Positions 1 through 12,763 of a DNA stretch of 64,000 bases are shown here, one piece after another. The first letter of the stretch is position 1. Every line of letters starts with the position of its first letter. The notes below the pieces were generated by a model. That model worked only from the letters and a program-made list of their open reading frames with translations. It searched no databases and was not told where the DNA came from. The stretch lies in the NCBI GenBank assembly GCA_022592435.1, contig JABYQS010000007.1, positions 248,001 through 312,000 of the forward strand, given 5' to 3'. The DNA comes from Cerioporus squamosus. Lineage: Eukaryota > Basidiomycota > Agaricomycetes > Polyporales > Polyporaceae. The translations under genes were made by a program, and so were the position numbers.

Positions 1-425
1 TTGTGAGAGTGCCAGAACTTCTTCTCTTCTGGCGGAAGAGACTTGAATATCTGCGCAAGCCATGTTAGCCACTATGGCCAGGTTTGAGACATGGGTCAAC
101 ACACACACACCTTCTCAGAGACGATGTACTCGATGCCAATCAGCTTCGCATTCGGATCATCGGAATCGTAAATGACGCATTGGTGGAAGTCCTTGGACAG
201 GTGCTTGCAGAAATGGTGCGCCTCAACGTGACGGGAGTGGTCGGACCTGCATGATCAGTTTCAGAGGAGCGTACTCGGACAAGGGAGGGAGATCACGCAC
301 GAGTAGACATGAAATGCGCAGAGATGCTGGTGTATCTGGTTGATTGGCTTGAAGCTCATTATCGCCTCCCCCGCGGCATGGTAAGTGGCGGAATGGTACG
401 CAGCCTGCTTGGTCTCGGAATCCAT
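1..425 (-). CDS. Oil-body-associated protein homologue (DUF1264), 5' part
   Basis: Partial: the 3' end lies beyond the window edge. Exons are 301-425, 111-247 and <1-50, with GT/AG introns of 53 and 60 nt; the second contains a short CA repeat. The start is the ATG at 425-423. Visible family signatures are [17 protein letters not shown], then [26 protein letters not shown], and after the second intron [11 protein letters not shown]. This order is typical of the OBAP/DUF1264 family, found in plants (oil bodies) and widely in fungi; the biochemical role in fungi is not established. The family is about 200-250 residues long, so roughly half is seen. It is transcribed away from the NAC alpha gene. 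Confidence 0.85.
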
Positions 426-1168
426 GCTTGCTGGGGTAAGGAGGGCAGGATGTGCTATGGCGCACAGTTGGCCAGGCAGCGACCTTATAGTCGAAAGAAG
501 ACGGGGTATGACGTGAGTGGGTCATCACATACATGGAGTGCCCAGTGTCAGAAGCCTGCTGAGAACTGTGTGCGCGATCGTGCGCCCCAAGATGCCTGTG
601 CGCAACGGATGCATCCCAGCTGATGACGCGGTGCGACGGACCCGTCGCGCGCTGGCCTGGGATACATCACGCCGCCATGTTCCTCGAGTAGAACATGTAT
701 GTGTGAGCCAGGTGCACAGCTGAGTGACTACGGAAGGCAGAGACACACAGGGATGTCCGCAAAAAGGGCATTGAGAGACTGGTAAGAGTTGTGGGAGCTG
801 CAGGTTACTCGTATTCATGGCGTACTACTGCAGCGCATCTGGAGATGATTAAACCTTGCAGTCGAGCTCAGGTTCGGACGATCGGTCGAGGTGTTTGAGA
901 TGCACAGGGCGCTTGCATGCTATATGCGTCCAGGAGGTTAGGTTAGGGTTCCGTGTGTCCGCCCTCCCGCCTCCGTTCACGACAACGAGCACCGCCCAAA
1001 ACTCGTCCTCCACACCGAGAGCAAAGGTGAGCTTATGTCCTCGTCTGACCGCGTCAGGGCACCCCGTAGTGCACTTCTATGCGATACGAACCTCCGGATG
1101 CCGATGGATCGCTGCTCGTCCTTCAGGATGTAGCAACAGACGCTGACATCGTCCACGCTTGCACCCAG
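426..1168. other. Intergenic region between divergent OBAP-like and NAC alpha genes
   Basis: 743 bp upstream of both flanking genes. Short open frames on both strands lack recognisable protein features. It is read as promoter and 5' leader sequence for both genes; no specific site is claimed. Confidence 0.5.
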
Positions 1169-1921
<753 letters not shown>

Positions 1922-2056
1922 TCCTGTTGTGTTGCACTGTATCATTACCACATTGCTTTGCCTTGTCATACCCCTCTCAAAATGCACCTGCTGGGGTTGT
2001 CGATGATCGTAACGAAGATCCTGCGTGACACACAGAAGCCTCTATCAGAGTGAATG

Positions 2057-3148
2057 TCATCGCTCCCAACGACGCAGTTCTACATAATAGTTCGACCTCT
2101 CCCAGCCGTCCTGCACGATCTGTACACCGCGCTCCTTGTCACCAGTCACCGCGACATCGGCTCCAGAAGCATCTCCCAAAGTCAGACCCAACTCCTTCGC
2201 TGCATCAGCGACAAGCTCGTTCAGTTCGCCCTTCGCGAACATATGGTAGTACCTATTGAAGACCTTCGGCGGAGCGTCCTGTGCATCTAACCCCGTCTCG
2301 GGTGTCTCTGGTAATCCTGTCTGTCCGAATGACTTTCCTTTTCGTCGCGTCTTGGGTTTCGACTCCACGGACTGCGCTAGGACCCACGGTACGAAGACGT
2401 CCTGACCTCGACCAGTCTGGCTACTTGATGCAACCCTGTCGTCATCCGTACTGGTAGGGATGCTGCGTTTCGACAATTTGTCTTGCTCGACGGCCCAGAC
2501 GTAGATCAGAGCGCGACCGTGTGTGGGAGAAATTGCCTCGAGCACCCGCTACGTTTGAAGCTGCGTTAGACCTGTCTGGTGTTGGTAGATGTCTCAGATA
2601 CCTGCACTGCTACCTTGCGCCGTTCTGGCGTAGCAAGATGGTGAATTGTCGCTATCGATATCGCGTAGTCCTGCGGAGCACGAACCCGAAAAATGAGCAT
2701 TCGGAGAGACACCAAGGCTCAGCCATGTACGAACGAAGGCTCCGCGGCGCCATGGATTGTCTAGAACGTCTCCCAAGACGACTTCACGATCGACATCCCC
2801 GGCTCTTTTGGCAAGCTTCAGGAGGTTGATGCTCCGGTCGAGCCCGATGGTCCACACGGCACCCGGTCGGTCAGAGGGTAAGGGAAGGTATTTGCCATTC
2901 CCTGTACCCAGGTCAGCACCTACCCAGCCGGTAGGGAGAGAAGACAGGAAGGCCGCGATGATGGGCCAGGGCTGCAGAAGCACTGAATAAGCATTGAAAG
3001 ATTCGGGAAGAACAGAAGAGCATATGGGTACCTTGTACCGGGTAGATGAGAAGTGCGGGGCGATCTCGTCATAGACAGCATGGACGTGAACGTCTTCATA
3101 CACTTGGGGATTGTCAGAAGACACAGTAGTCGGCTTCACTTCGGGCAT
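2057..3148 (-). CDS. TRM9: tRNA wobble-uridine carboxymethyl methyltransferase TRM9
   Basis: Exons 3032-3148, 2735-2971, 2602-2670 and 2057-2548 give 304 residues. TRM9, with the partner TRM112, methylates cm5U at position 34 of tRNAs to mcm5U in the cytoplasm. The sequence begins with YEDVHVHAVYDEIAPHFSSTRYK, as in the family. The S-adenosylmethionine motif is GADLGTGNGKYL (about 57-68), followed by GLDRS. The motif after the second intron is ATIHHLATPERR, then GRALIYVWAVEQ. The C-terminal part contains an insert and ends RYYHMFAKGELNEL...VELRRWER. The third intron has an in-frame TAG just before its AG, which fixes the acceptor. It ends 136 bp from NAC alpha, tail to tail. Confidence 0.93.
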
Positions 3149-3321
3149 CTTCAGCTCGACGGTTCGGACGCCTCGGGAGTATGAGAACGAGAATCCAGGA
3201 TCGATTGCTACAATGGAGTGCGGGTATACAGCAAGATGCGAGTGACGGCAGAGCAATGGTAGTGACAGAGATACAAGAAGCCCTCAGAGTAGAAAACGGA
3301 ACGTGCACCTGTGGTCGGGCG

Positions 3322-4026
3322 TCAGCGCCGTGCGCCTGTGTGATCGTGGTAGCCCATCTCCTCGTCGAGCAACTCCCGGAACCTGCTGCCGTTGAACTGC
3401 GGGAATGGCACGAGCGTGGACTTATCGAATCCTTCGATGGCCTGAGGTAAATCGCTGCACAGCATGGGTGATAGCGTTAGTGGCGAAAGAGACGCAATAC
3501 AGTCGCCCGGAGGACTCACCCGACAGTCGACGACCTGAGATGTCCGAGTCCTGCAAGTGCGTCCGAGAGCTCGGCCTGGTGGTTGTCGAGCAGGGTGGGG
3601 TTTGGGATGACGATGAGAGGCTTTCCGAGCCTGAGAACGTCTATGATGGTGCCGGAACCTATGCGAGTGCGGGGTAGGACCGAGCTAGGGTGCGGGGAAG
3701 CACATGCACGTTCACGCACCTGCATGGCTGATGATCAGATCAGCACGCTCGTAGTCCTCCTTGAGAGAAGGCTTGAATCGCCATATGCTTGTCTCGAGCT
3801 CGCCGGCGCGTTGCCAGTGGTCGTCGGCATCCCGGCGGAGGTGCGAAGCGTCGAAATCAGAGTTCCCGCATTGGATGTCGAGGGTCCGGTAACCTCTCTT
3901 GCGGAGCACGTCGAGGACCGGTTCGGAGAGGACCTTCTGGACGAGCGCGTCGAAGCGAGTGGATCCGACGGTGACGAAGACGTGGCTGCCGGGGGCGGGC
4001 GAGGGCGAGGAGGATGAGTCGGACAT
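3322..4026 (-). CDS. ALG13: UDP-GlcNAc transferase catalytic subunit ALG13
   Basis: Exons 3720-4026, 3520-3658 and 3322-3454 give 192 residues. ALG13 and the membrane anchor ALG14 add the second GlcNAc to dolichol-PP-GlcNAc on the cytosolic ER face. The sequence shows HVFVTVGSTRFDALV near the N terminus, the glycosyltransferase-B signature ISHAGSGTIIDVLRLGKPLI split by an intron inside HAG/S, then PNPTLLDNHQAELSDAL and a C-terminal GFDKSTLVPFP. Length matches the small soluble fungal ALG13. An in-frame ATG five codons upstream (4041) is an alternative start; 4026 has the better context. It shares a 223-bp divergent promoter with the P5C reductase gene. Confidence 0.92.
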
Positions 4027-4249
4027 GGTCACGGTCGGCATGTGGTTGCGGGTCAGCGAGGCTCGGGCTGGGGATGGTGCAGGCTGAGGCAGCTGGTGCG
4101 CATTCTCGTTCTTGACGCCGCTGTCGTCCCGTTCATATAGCGCAGCCCCCGGACCCTTCTGTCGTCTCACCACCGGTGATTTGATCAGATCCGTCCTCTC
4201 CCAGTGCAGAGCCCCTCCGCCTCCTCAGCTGACCTCGGCGTCCACCAGA

Positions 4250-5498
4250 ATGGGGTACACTCTTTGCGTGCTAGGTCTCTTTCTCTTCCCTCTCGCCCTC
4301 TCTTTGCCCCGTCCTTACCTTCTGCCCAGGATGTGGAACAATGGGCGTCGCCGTCCTCTCCGGCGTCCTGGCCAGCCTTGACGCCAAAAATTCAGCAACT
4401 TTCGTCCCCCAGCCGAAGTGGGAGTCGCACACTCCAGGCACGGTCACCCCCCAGCTCCTTGAGGACGACTCGCTTCCATCCCGTTTCATCGCTTGCGTGA
4501 GCCGCGAAGAGTCCGCCAGGAAGCTCGGTACCGCCTTCTTTGCAGCGGGGACCCTCGGCCGGAGTGTCGAGATCGTGCAGGGGCGCAATGTGGACGCGGT
4601 GCGCCAGGCTAATGTCGTCTTGCTATGGTGAGATTGCCTTCATGACTCTGCCGCTTCTCTGCTCTGCTGATTGGACGCGGCCGTGCGCATCTATGTAGCT
4701 GCAAGCCTCAGTTGGCGAAGGCCATCCTCAGCGAGGCCGGGATGAGGGAGGCTCTCGAAGGCAAGCTCCTCATCAGCATTCTCGCGGGTGTTACCATCGC
4801 GCAGTTGGAGGCGATGGTCCTGCCATCCACGAAGGTCGTTCGTGCCATGCCCAATACCCCCTGCAAGGTCCGTGTGCTCGCACCCTATAACTATGATCCG
4901 CCTCCCATCCTGACCGATTTCCCACCTGTCGCGCATAGATCCGGGAGGGTATGACAGTCGTCAGCTCCCTCCAGCCCTCGGAAGAATCGGAGCTTGAGCG
5001 GTCCATCATCCTCAACATATTCTCGTCCATCGGCCGGTGTCGGTTCCTCGAGGAGAAACACTTCGACGCGTGTACTGCGCTCTCCGGCTCCGGCCCTGCC
5101 TTCGCATGTATCTTCCTTGAGGCCATGGCCGACGGCGGCGTGATGATGGGACTTCCGCGTGCGGAGGCACTGGAACTCGCAGCGCAGAGTACGTACTCAC
5201 GAAGGATCTGCTGAGTTGCAACGGCTGACTCGGGTTCCAGCTTTGCAAGGCGCGGCACGCATGACCCTACAAGCCGGGACTCATCCTGCGCAGCTGAAGG
5301 ATGCCGTAACTAGTGAGTGTCTATGCTTTCTATGCTTTCTATCCGTATCAAGTACTCAAGCCTTTTATAGCTCCGGGTGGTTGCACAATTGCCGGTTTGC
5401 TTGCCATGGAGGATGGGCGGGTGCGGTCAACGATTGCTCGGGCCATCCAAGTCGCCACAGAGAGGGCAAGCGAGCTCGGACAACCAGCCAAAAAGTAG
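4250..5498 (+). CDS. PRO3: Pyrroline-5-carboxylate reductase
   Basis: Exons 4250-4274, 4330-4627, 4699-4867, 4939-5188, 5241-5312 and 5371-5498 give 313 residues. It catalyses the last step of proline synthesis, NAD(P)H-dependent reduction of pyrroline-5-carboxylate. The dinucleotide fold GCGTMG is created across the first splice (exon 1 encodes only MGYTLCVL plus one base). Later signatures are CCKPQLAKAIL, VRAMPNTPCK, the P5CR motif LSGSGPAFACIFLEAMADGGV and TPGGCTIAGL, assembled across the last intron. The C terminus is GQPAKK. The fifth intron contains a short direct repeat of CTATGCTTT. Length is normal for fungal P5CR. Confidence 0.95.
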
Positions 5499-6483
5499 AT
5501 CTCGCGAGCAGTTAGCGGAAGCGCATTGTGTATGTAGTCATGTACAGCCAAGATGTATCGACATGTAAAGTGTAAAGGAATATCACCGCCTTTCTCATTC
5601 GGCACCCGCGACGGAGGACAAGGGCACCGCCAAGGAGACGGATGGTGCTTTCGAGTACTGCACCTATCTTGCTCCTCCGACTGAGGATGATCGCATGCGA
5701 GCTGCGCGCCATCCAGAGGTCTGGGAGCGATAGAAGACGGCATATGCATCGCAGTCAGAACACTCACCACGTACTGAACGGTCGATGTAGGAAACCGGCA
5801 CATCATGATAACCAGTGATATTGGCACAACAACGGTAGAAGCATACACGATACGAAGATGGAATGTACCCATCATGACCAGTCGACAACCTTCACTGGGT
5901 CTAAAGGCAATCGCTAGAGTGACGGGTGTAGGCAATCTTGCTCCCATAAAATGAGGATGATCGTGTGAAGTGTAGACGTCACCCAGAGTGTTGGAGAGCA
6001 GCGCAGAAAGGATAGAAGACCGACGTAGTTGGTGAGGAAGGAAAAATAAATATATTGGGCCGTGTATACTGTAGGTGATGGTCAAATACGTTGCAAGCAG
6101 TTGGACATGGCATAAGACGTACCAGATCGTGCCATATTGGAATACTTCGCAATGGAAGATGTCTCCCGCCTGTGAACCACTCCCTCCATACGAAGAAAGT
6201 GTGAACAACCTTCGCCAAGACCGCAGAGGATCGTAGAATGAGAGGCAAAATACGGGAAAATGACAGGGTTGATCTTGCTCCATTGAATGGATGCCTCGCC
6301 GATTGGAAGGCCGACGGGGCACTAAAGTGTGGAGCGTAGTCTCAAGAAGCACTCACAGCCAGACATGAAACGATGGAGAGAATATATTGTCCAGTAGAAT
6401 ACAGATGCGACCTGTCAGGACCAGGGTAAGCACGATGAACAAGGACACGTCACGTAACACGTACCACAACAGCTCGACAGCAA
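5499..6483. other. Stretch between PRO3 and RPT3; possible unrecognised minus-strand exons
   Basis: 985 bp between two convergent genes. The minus strand stays open over long distances in more than one frame (one frame has no stop from 6352 to 5348), with hydrophobic segments and several GT/AG pairs of intron size. A spliced reading on the minus strand can be drawn from about 6480 to a TAG near 5671, but I recognise no domain and cannot place a start codon. It may be 3' untranslated sequence of RPT3, a lost or unrecognised membrane-protein gene, or chance. Confidence 0.25.
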
Positions 6484-8134
<1,651 letters not shown>

Positions 8135-8354
8135 GGTTGATAGTGGCGAGAAGTGAGGAACGGGTGGCAGTAAGGTGAAGACGGTCGATGCGAGACGCAG
8201 AGCTGACGCGGCCGCTCAGCGAAGACGCGTCGAGGACAGGCACGTGAGCTCGTGGAACTGGCGCTTACACAGGGCGCTCCTGAAGTCGCAGCGTTCTTCG
8301 CTGGACGTCCACCAACCCCTCGAATTCATACGCTTTGCATCCCTAGCAGCCGTT

Positions 8355-9253
8355 ATGGCGCATATAGTCGTCCCTCTGGACCGGCCCTCGAACTACAAGG
8401 ACTCCCAGGCTCGGGTGGACCGCAGTACACAGAGCGAGCTCCTCTCGAAAACAAGTACCCTCTATGTGCGCCACACTCCCGCATGATCCTCGAACTCTGG
8501 ACTGAGCATTTGCACAGGTCGGAAACCTGAGCTTCTACACTACTGAAGAACAGATATACGAACTGTTTTCAAAATGCACGACGCCAGAGGACGGCGGGGG
8601 CATCAAGCGTATCATCATGGGCCTGGACCGCAACACAAGGTGCGTCGCAGTTTACGCTACTGAGAGCTATTACAGTACTCACAGAGCTGTACAGGACACC
8701 GTGTGGGTTTTGCTTTGTTGAATACTACAGCCATGCGGAAGCGCTAGCATGTCTGCGGTACATTAGTGGTACCAAGCTAGACGAGCGTATCATCCGATGT
8801 GACCTCGACCTTGGCTACCGAGATGGCCGCCAGTTTGGAAGAGGGAAGAGTGGAGGCCAGGTACGTGCAAGTCGTCGCAAGCCATTTATGCTCTGCTTAG
8901 GCAAACGTCCACGTTCGCAGGTACGAGACGAGCATAGGGATGACTATGACCCAGGTCGCGGGGGCTGGGGTGCGCAAGCACAGCGCGCCGAGATTGAACG
9001 CAAGAGAGAGATGGAGGTGCGGTACCACGACTCGCAAGATGTTCCAGGGGCCGTTGCTGGAGGTGGAGGCGACTGGAAGGAGACCGAGCACCCTGCCGAG
9101 AACACCCTCAAGCGTGCCAGGTCCCCCGAAGACGAAGGCGATAGCGGACGTGGGGTGCGTACATTCACGGCATTTTCCTGAGCTGGAATCTCAAACGACG
9201 GTGTACAGGAGCCTCGACCGAAGGTCGAGGAACATGATGCTGGTCGTATGTGA
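8355..9253 (+). CDS. CBC2: Nuclear cap-binding protein subunit 2 (CBP20)
   Basis: Exons 8355-8465, 8518-8639, 8695-8860, 8921-9154 and 9209-9253 give 225 residues. CBP20 binds the 7-methylguanosine cap of nuclear RNAs together with CBP80. A single RRM is visible: RNP2 LYVGNLSF is built across intron 1, then [14 protein letters not shown], and RNP1 as GFCFVEYY after intron 2. The cap-contacting C-terminal tail [20 protein letters not shown] is present, followed by a longer charged extension than in the animal protein. The start ATG at 8355 gives the usual N terminus ([10 protein letters not shown]). About 220 bp separate it from the RPT3 start, a shared divergent promoter. Confidence 0.95.
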
Positions 9254-9401
9254 GAGAACGCAACTGGTGGTGTTTTTTCGACTTGGCTGTACCTACCTTT
9301 TACTACTTCACACTACCTTATTGCATGATTTGCTTCCTTTAAACGCGATGCCATTAAACGAGAGTATGATAGTGTGGCATATGTGTGAATCGGTCAGCAC
9401 A

Positions 9402-10240
9402 CTAGACCACAGATGCGCGGACCACAAACTTGTCGCCAAACAAGTCTGGTCGCCACTGCTGCATATGTAGAGTGCGAACGAGGCGATACGCCTCCGAAAC
9501 AGATTCTAGGCGACATAGCCAGCGAGAAGTAGCGGAAGCTGTTGGGCCCCTCCCTCTACAGGTGGGCAAACATCATGCATGAGCGGCGACCATGAAGACA
9601 ATATTGCGCACTCACGATTCGAGAAGGATCACTACAGGTTTCCCCTCATCCAAGCCAACAACCTTGAAATTGCGCAGGTTCTCCGCCACCACACGAGGTA
9701 TCAACCGTGCAGGTAGGCCAAACAGTACCACGTTCTTGCCTGCACCGGTGAGACCAGCATCCGGACCGTCTCCTCTGATAGCACCTCTCTGTCCAGCTTC
9801 GAGCAACCCCTTCCGACCACGCATACGCGATACGTCTGTGACTGGATCGACGACCGTGGCTCTGATGGTCTTGCCACCGAGCACCGTTTTATCCAGCGCC
9901 TTGAGGGCCGCCGGTACATATTCTGGTCGGGCGAAGGCAAGGGTAGCCGTTCCAGTCGGTCTGAAACGCTTGTAGTTTATTGCGACTGAGGAGCATGGTA
10001 CCATGTGAGTATTGAAGTCTTCCTTGGTCGGGAATGGTACATACCATGACTGACGTTCTCAACCTTCGCTTTCCCGCAAAGCCTCTGCAAGTCGGTCGGA
10101 AGGGCCGTGCGAGGTAGGCCCGATAGACCGATGTGCAGCTTCACACCTAGCCCGGATTGAGTGAGTTGGAGTTAGTTGAACCGCAAGTGCCAAAACGCCA
10201 ACAGACTCTGTGAGGCTTGTGTTGCTGCCCGTGTGGCCAT
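9402..10240 (-). CDS. RRM-fold RNA-binding protein, probably mitochondrial, unnamed
   Basis: Proposed exons 10207-10240, 10045-10146, 9616-9985 and 9402-9555 give 219 residues. The first half resembles an RRM: LHIGLSGLPRTALPTDLQRL (RNP2-like), then NYKRFRPTGTATLAFARPEY (RNP1-like). The C-terminal segment has SRWLCRLESVSEAYRLVRTL and ends DKFVVRASVV, which reads as conserved protein rather than a shadow frame. The proposed N terminus MATRAATQAS is short and basic, suggesting a mitochondrial presequence. Its exon is joined by an intron with a good branch site (AACTAAC) but a weak donor (GTCTGT). The body is well supported; the first exon is tentative. I do not recognise a named orthologue. Confidence 0.6.
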
Positions 10241-10918
10241 GAGAGGAAATCGAGCGGATGAGGAGTCGAAGGAGAAGCGTCCACTGGCACCGACAGCCAC
10301 CGACGCGCTGGCCCAGGATGCTGAGCCGACCGGCGTCTACGCAACTTCTGCAGCTCTGCCCTTGGTCCACGACTTCGATGACTTCTCTCGGTCGTCGGCG
10401 TCGCATACTCACATACACTGTTGGAATCCTCTCACGTACAATCTGCTACTCTCCTGTGGTCATGGCCTGCGTGCGGACGTGTTCGGCGTCGGAGAAAAGC
10501 GCGTCGTGGACTTTCGGGACGGCGAGACTCGGCGACGAGCTTTATAATCTGGGCTTCGCTGCTTCCCCTATGTCACCTCTGCAAACGGCTTCACGTATAC
10601 GAATGGGCCTCTTCTGGACCGCATATCCTGCACCTGAATCATCTACGAACGGCCTGGATCATATGGACTAGGTTGCAACTAGTTGGCCGTTGGGTCTCCG
10701 TGGGTACGGCCATAAGTTTGTGGCTCGGAGGTCGCAGCTCGGCACGTCATACGGAACGAAACCCAGTCGACTTCGGAAATCGTGCGTGCGTCAGGTGCGT
10801 TTCCGAAGGGTTCGTATCACGGCGTTTGTCGGACGAGTGTCATGTCGTCTTCGTTTACGTCGACCTGGATGGTCTCGCTCAGCGTCGGCCCACACGAAGC
10901 AGCTGACCAACGACTGAA

Positions 10919-10931
10919 GAATGTTCACGAA
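10919..10931 (+). promoter_or_regulatory. Three-unit heat-shock element
   Basis: GAATGTTCACGAA contains GAA at 10919, TTC at 10924 and GAA at 10929, an exact alternation of inverted units at 5-bp spacing, the consensus for a heat-shock factor trimer. It lies 228 bp upstream of the start codon of the opsin-related gene and 122 bp upstream of its TATA box. The related yeast gene HSP30 is stress induced; that this site is functional here is inference. Confidence 0.6.
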
Positions 10932-11052
10932 GCAGTCGTCGAGCTCATCCCGACCCAAACTTCGGACGTTATGACTCACCTAGGCCCGATTATTCACGAC
11001 TTCCGGGCGACTAGACATGCTCTTCGGACGTCTTTGAGGGTCGGCGCCCTAG

Positions 11053-11058
11053 TATAAA
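11053..11058 (+). promoter_or_regulatory. TATA box of the opsin-related gene
   Basis: TATAAA about 100 bp before the ATG at 11159, with a pyrimidine-rich leader in between. The position suits a fungal core promoter. Confidence 0.55.
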
Positions 11059-11158
11059 GCTCGCAAGTTGAGAGTCCGATGTACCCTCGTCAACCTCGAC
11101 CTCATCTCCACCCGCGCTCTCAAACCAATTGCACACACCTCTCCATTCATACTCCGGA

Positions 11159-12174
11159 ATGGCTAACGACGCGCTCGACAGCAACCCGCCCAATGCGACC
11201 TACCACCTGTCGACCAATGGGTCTGACTGGCTTTGGGCAGCATTCTCAATCTTCGGGGTTTCCTTACTCGCCGTCGTGGGGTTGACGTTCTCCGTATGTT
11301 CCTACTGATGCCACTATGCAATTCTTGCTGACAAGTGTTACGCCTTGTAGAGACCGCGCGGATCGCGTCTGTTCCACCAGATAGCTGTCGTGGTGTTGAC
11401 GACCGGTTCATTGGCATATTTCTCCATGGCATCCGACCTTGGCGCGACCCCTGTACCAGTTGAGTTCAGGGGTGACGGCACTCGCCAAATCTGGGTATGT
11501 ATCATTGAGCATCTACTCTATATTCCACCATGATTAACATCGTTCATAGTATGTCCGGTATATTAACTGGTTCATCACTTTCCCATTGCTGCTGCTGGAG
11601 CTGCTCCTTGCCACCGGCCTGTCGCTATCGGATATCTTCACGACCCTGTTTATGGCCATTGTCCTTGTCGTCACCGGACTCGTAGCAGCCCTGGTGCCTA
11701 GCACCTACAAGTGGGGTTACTATGTATTCGGCGTGGCTGCCCTCTTCTACATCTGGTACGTCCATTACCAGTGGACTGTGCAGTCTTGAAGTCGCTCAAC
11801 CTTTTTCGTTCAGGTACGTCCTTCTCTGGCATGGTCCTCACACGACCTTCGCCGCTGGAGGCGTGCTTCGTAGGGGCTATCTCTTCGCAGCCGGCTACCT
11901 GTCCCTGCTGCTCCTCATTTACCCCATTGCTTGGGCGTGTGCTGAGGGTGGCAACGTCATCTCAGTGACTTCCGAGATGATATGGTACGGCATCCTCGAT
12001 ATCTTCGCAGGCCCCATCTTCCTGTTCTTCTTCCTTTGGGAATTGCGCGGTGTCGACTATGCGTCCTTCGGCTTGCACTCGGGCAAGTACACGGACAAGT
12101 CGGCCTATCACGCGCAGACTGCCCAGGCCTCTGGCGTTCCGGCCACCTCGACCGGTGCCGCTGGGAATGTGTAA
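11159..12174 (+). CDS. Opsin-related seven-helix protein (HSP30/YRO2 type) without the retinal lysine
   Basis: Exons 11159-11293, 11351-11494, 11550-11755 and 11814-12174 give 281 residues with seven hydrophobic segments. Helix C reads RYINWFITFPLLLLE (residues 96-110), matching the microbial rhodopsin helix C; the counter-ion Asp is Asn99 and the proton-donor Asp is Glu110. Helix G reads YGILDIFAGPIFLFFFLW; the Schiff-base lysine position is Gly228, so retinal should not be bound covalently. These substitutions place it with fungal opsin-related proteins and the plasma-membrane heat-shock proteins HSP30/MRH1/YRO2 rather than with light-driven pumps. The C terminus is cytosolic, hydrophilic and Ala/Thr rich. 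A heat-shock element and TATA box lie upstream. Confidence 0.88.
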
Positions 12175-12763
12175 AACCGTCTCCCTGACTTCTCGCCACG
12201 ACCCCCCCTCGCTCATACGACCAAGCCACGAAAATCTACGCCGCTTTCCTACGACTACTACCATCACGTTTACAACCCACCCATTTAATCTCTAATGTCG
12301 TTCATTAAGCATTCTTCATCCCCCTGTGTTGTATTATCTGTAGCCATTCTCTGTTGTATATGTCAAGATGTGCAGTGTAGTGTCCTTTCATCACGTTCTC
12401 TCTTGTATGTCCAACGTTGTGCAGTGTAGTAATGTCCAATCACAGAGTTTAGTTGGTCCGAGATCGCCTGTGTGGGGTGAGTGTGGGCAGTGGTTAATCT
12501 GCGCCGACAGTTTGAGCACGTCGGCAATCGCGTTTGATTTCCTCTACGCACCTTCGACGCATGCAAGCATCGCAATCGATCTTCCTTCTCTAGTAAAATT
12601 CTTGCTTGTTGCGCCATTCTGTGCACATACAGTGTGCTGACAATGCATCAGCACACCGAGGCATATGTAATCAACGGTGCGCTGTTCCTCACGGCATAAG
12701 TGTCCTTCTGCGGTCTGTGCCAGTACCGATTGCGCTCCTTGGACCCGACGCTGACTCGAGACC
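12175..12763. other. Intergenic region between the opsin-related gene and GSH2
   Basis: 589 bp containing the 3' region of the upstream gene (A/T-rich, with repeated TTGTAT and AATGTC motifs) and the promoter of GSH2. No further gene is seen. Confidence 0.5.

Larger units (their letters stand above)
10241..11158. other. Intergenic region upstream of the opsin-related gene
   Basis: 918 bp with no supported gene. It contains the heat-shock element at 10919-10931 and the TATA box at 11053-11058 annotated separately. The remainder shows no clear structure. Confidence 0.5.

Noticed and set aside
98..110. CA microsatellite
   Set aside because: Short intronic simple repeat inside the OBAP-like gene; no special significance.
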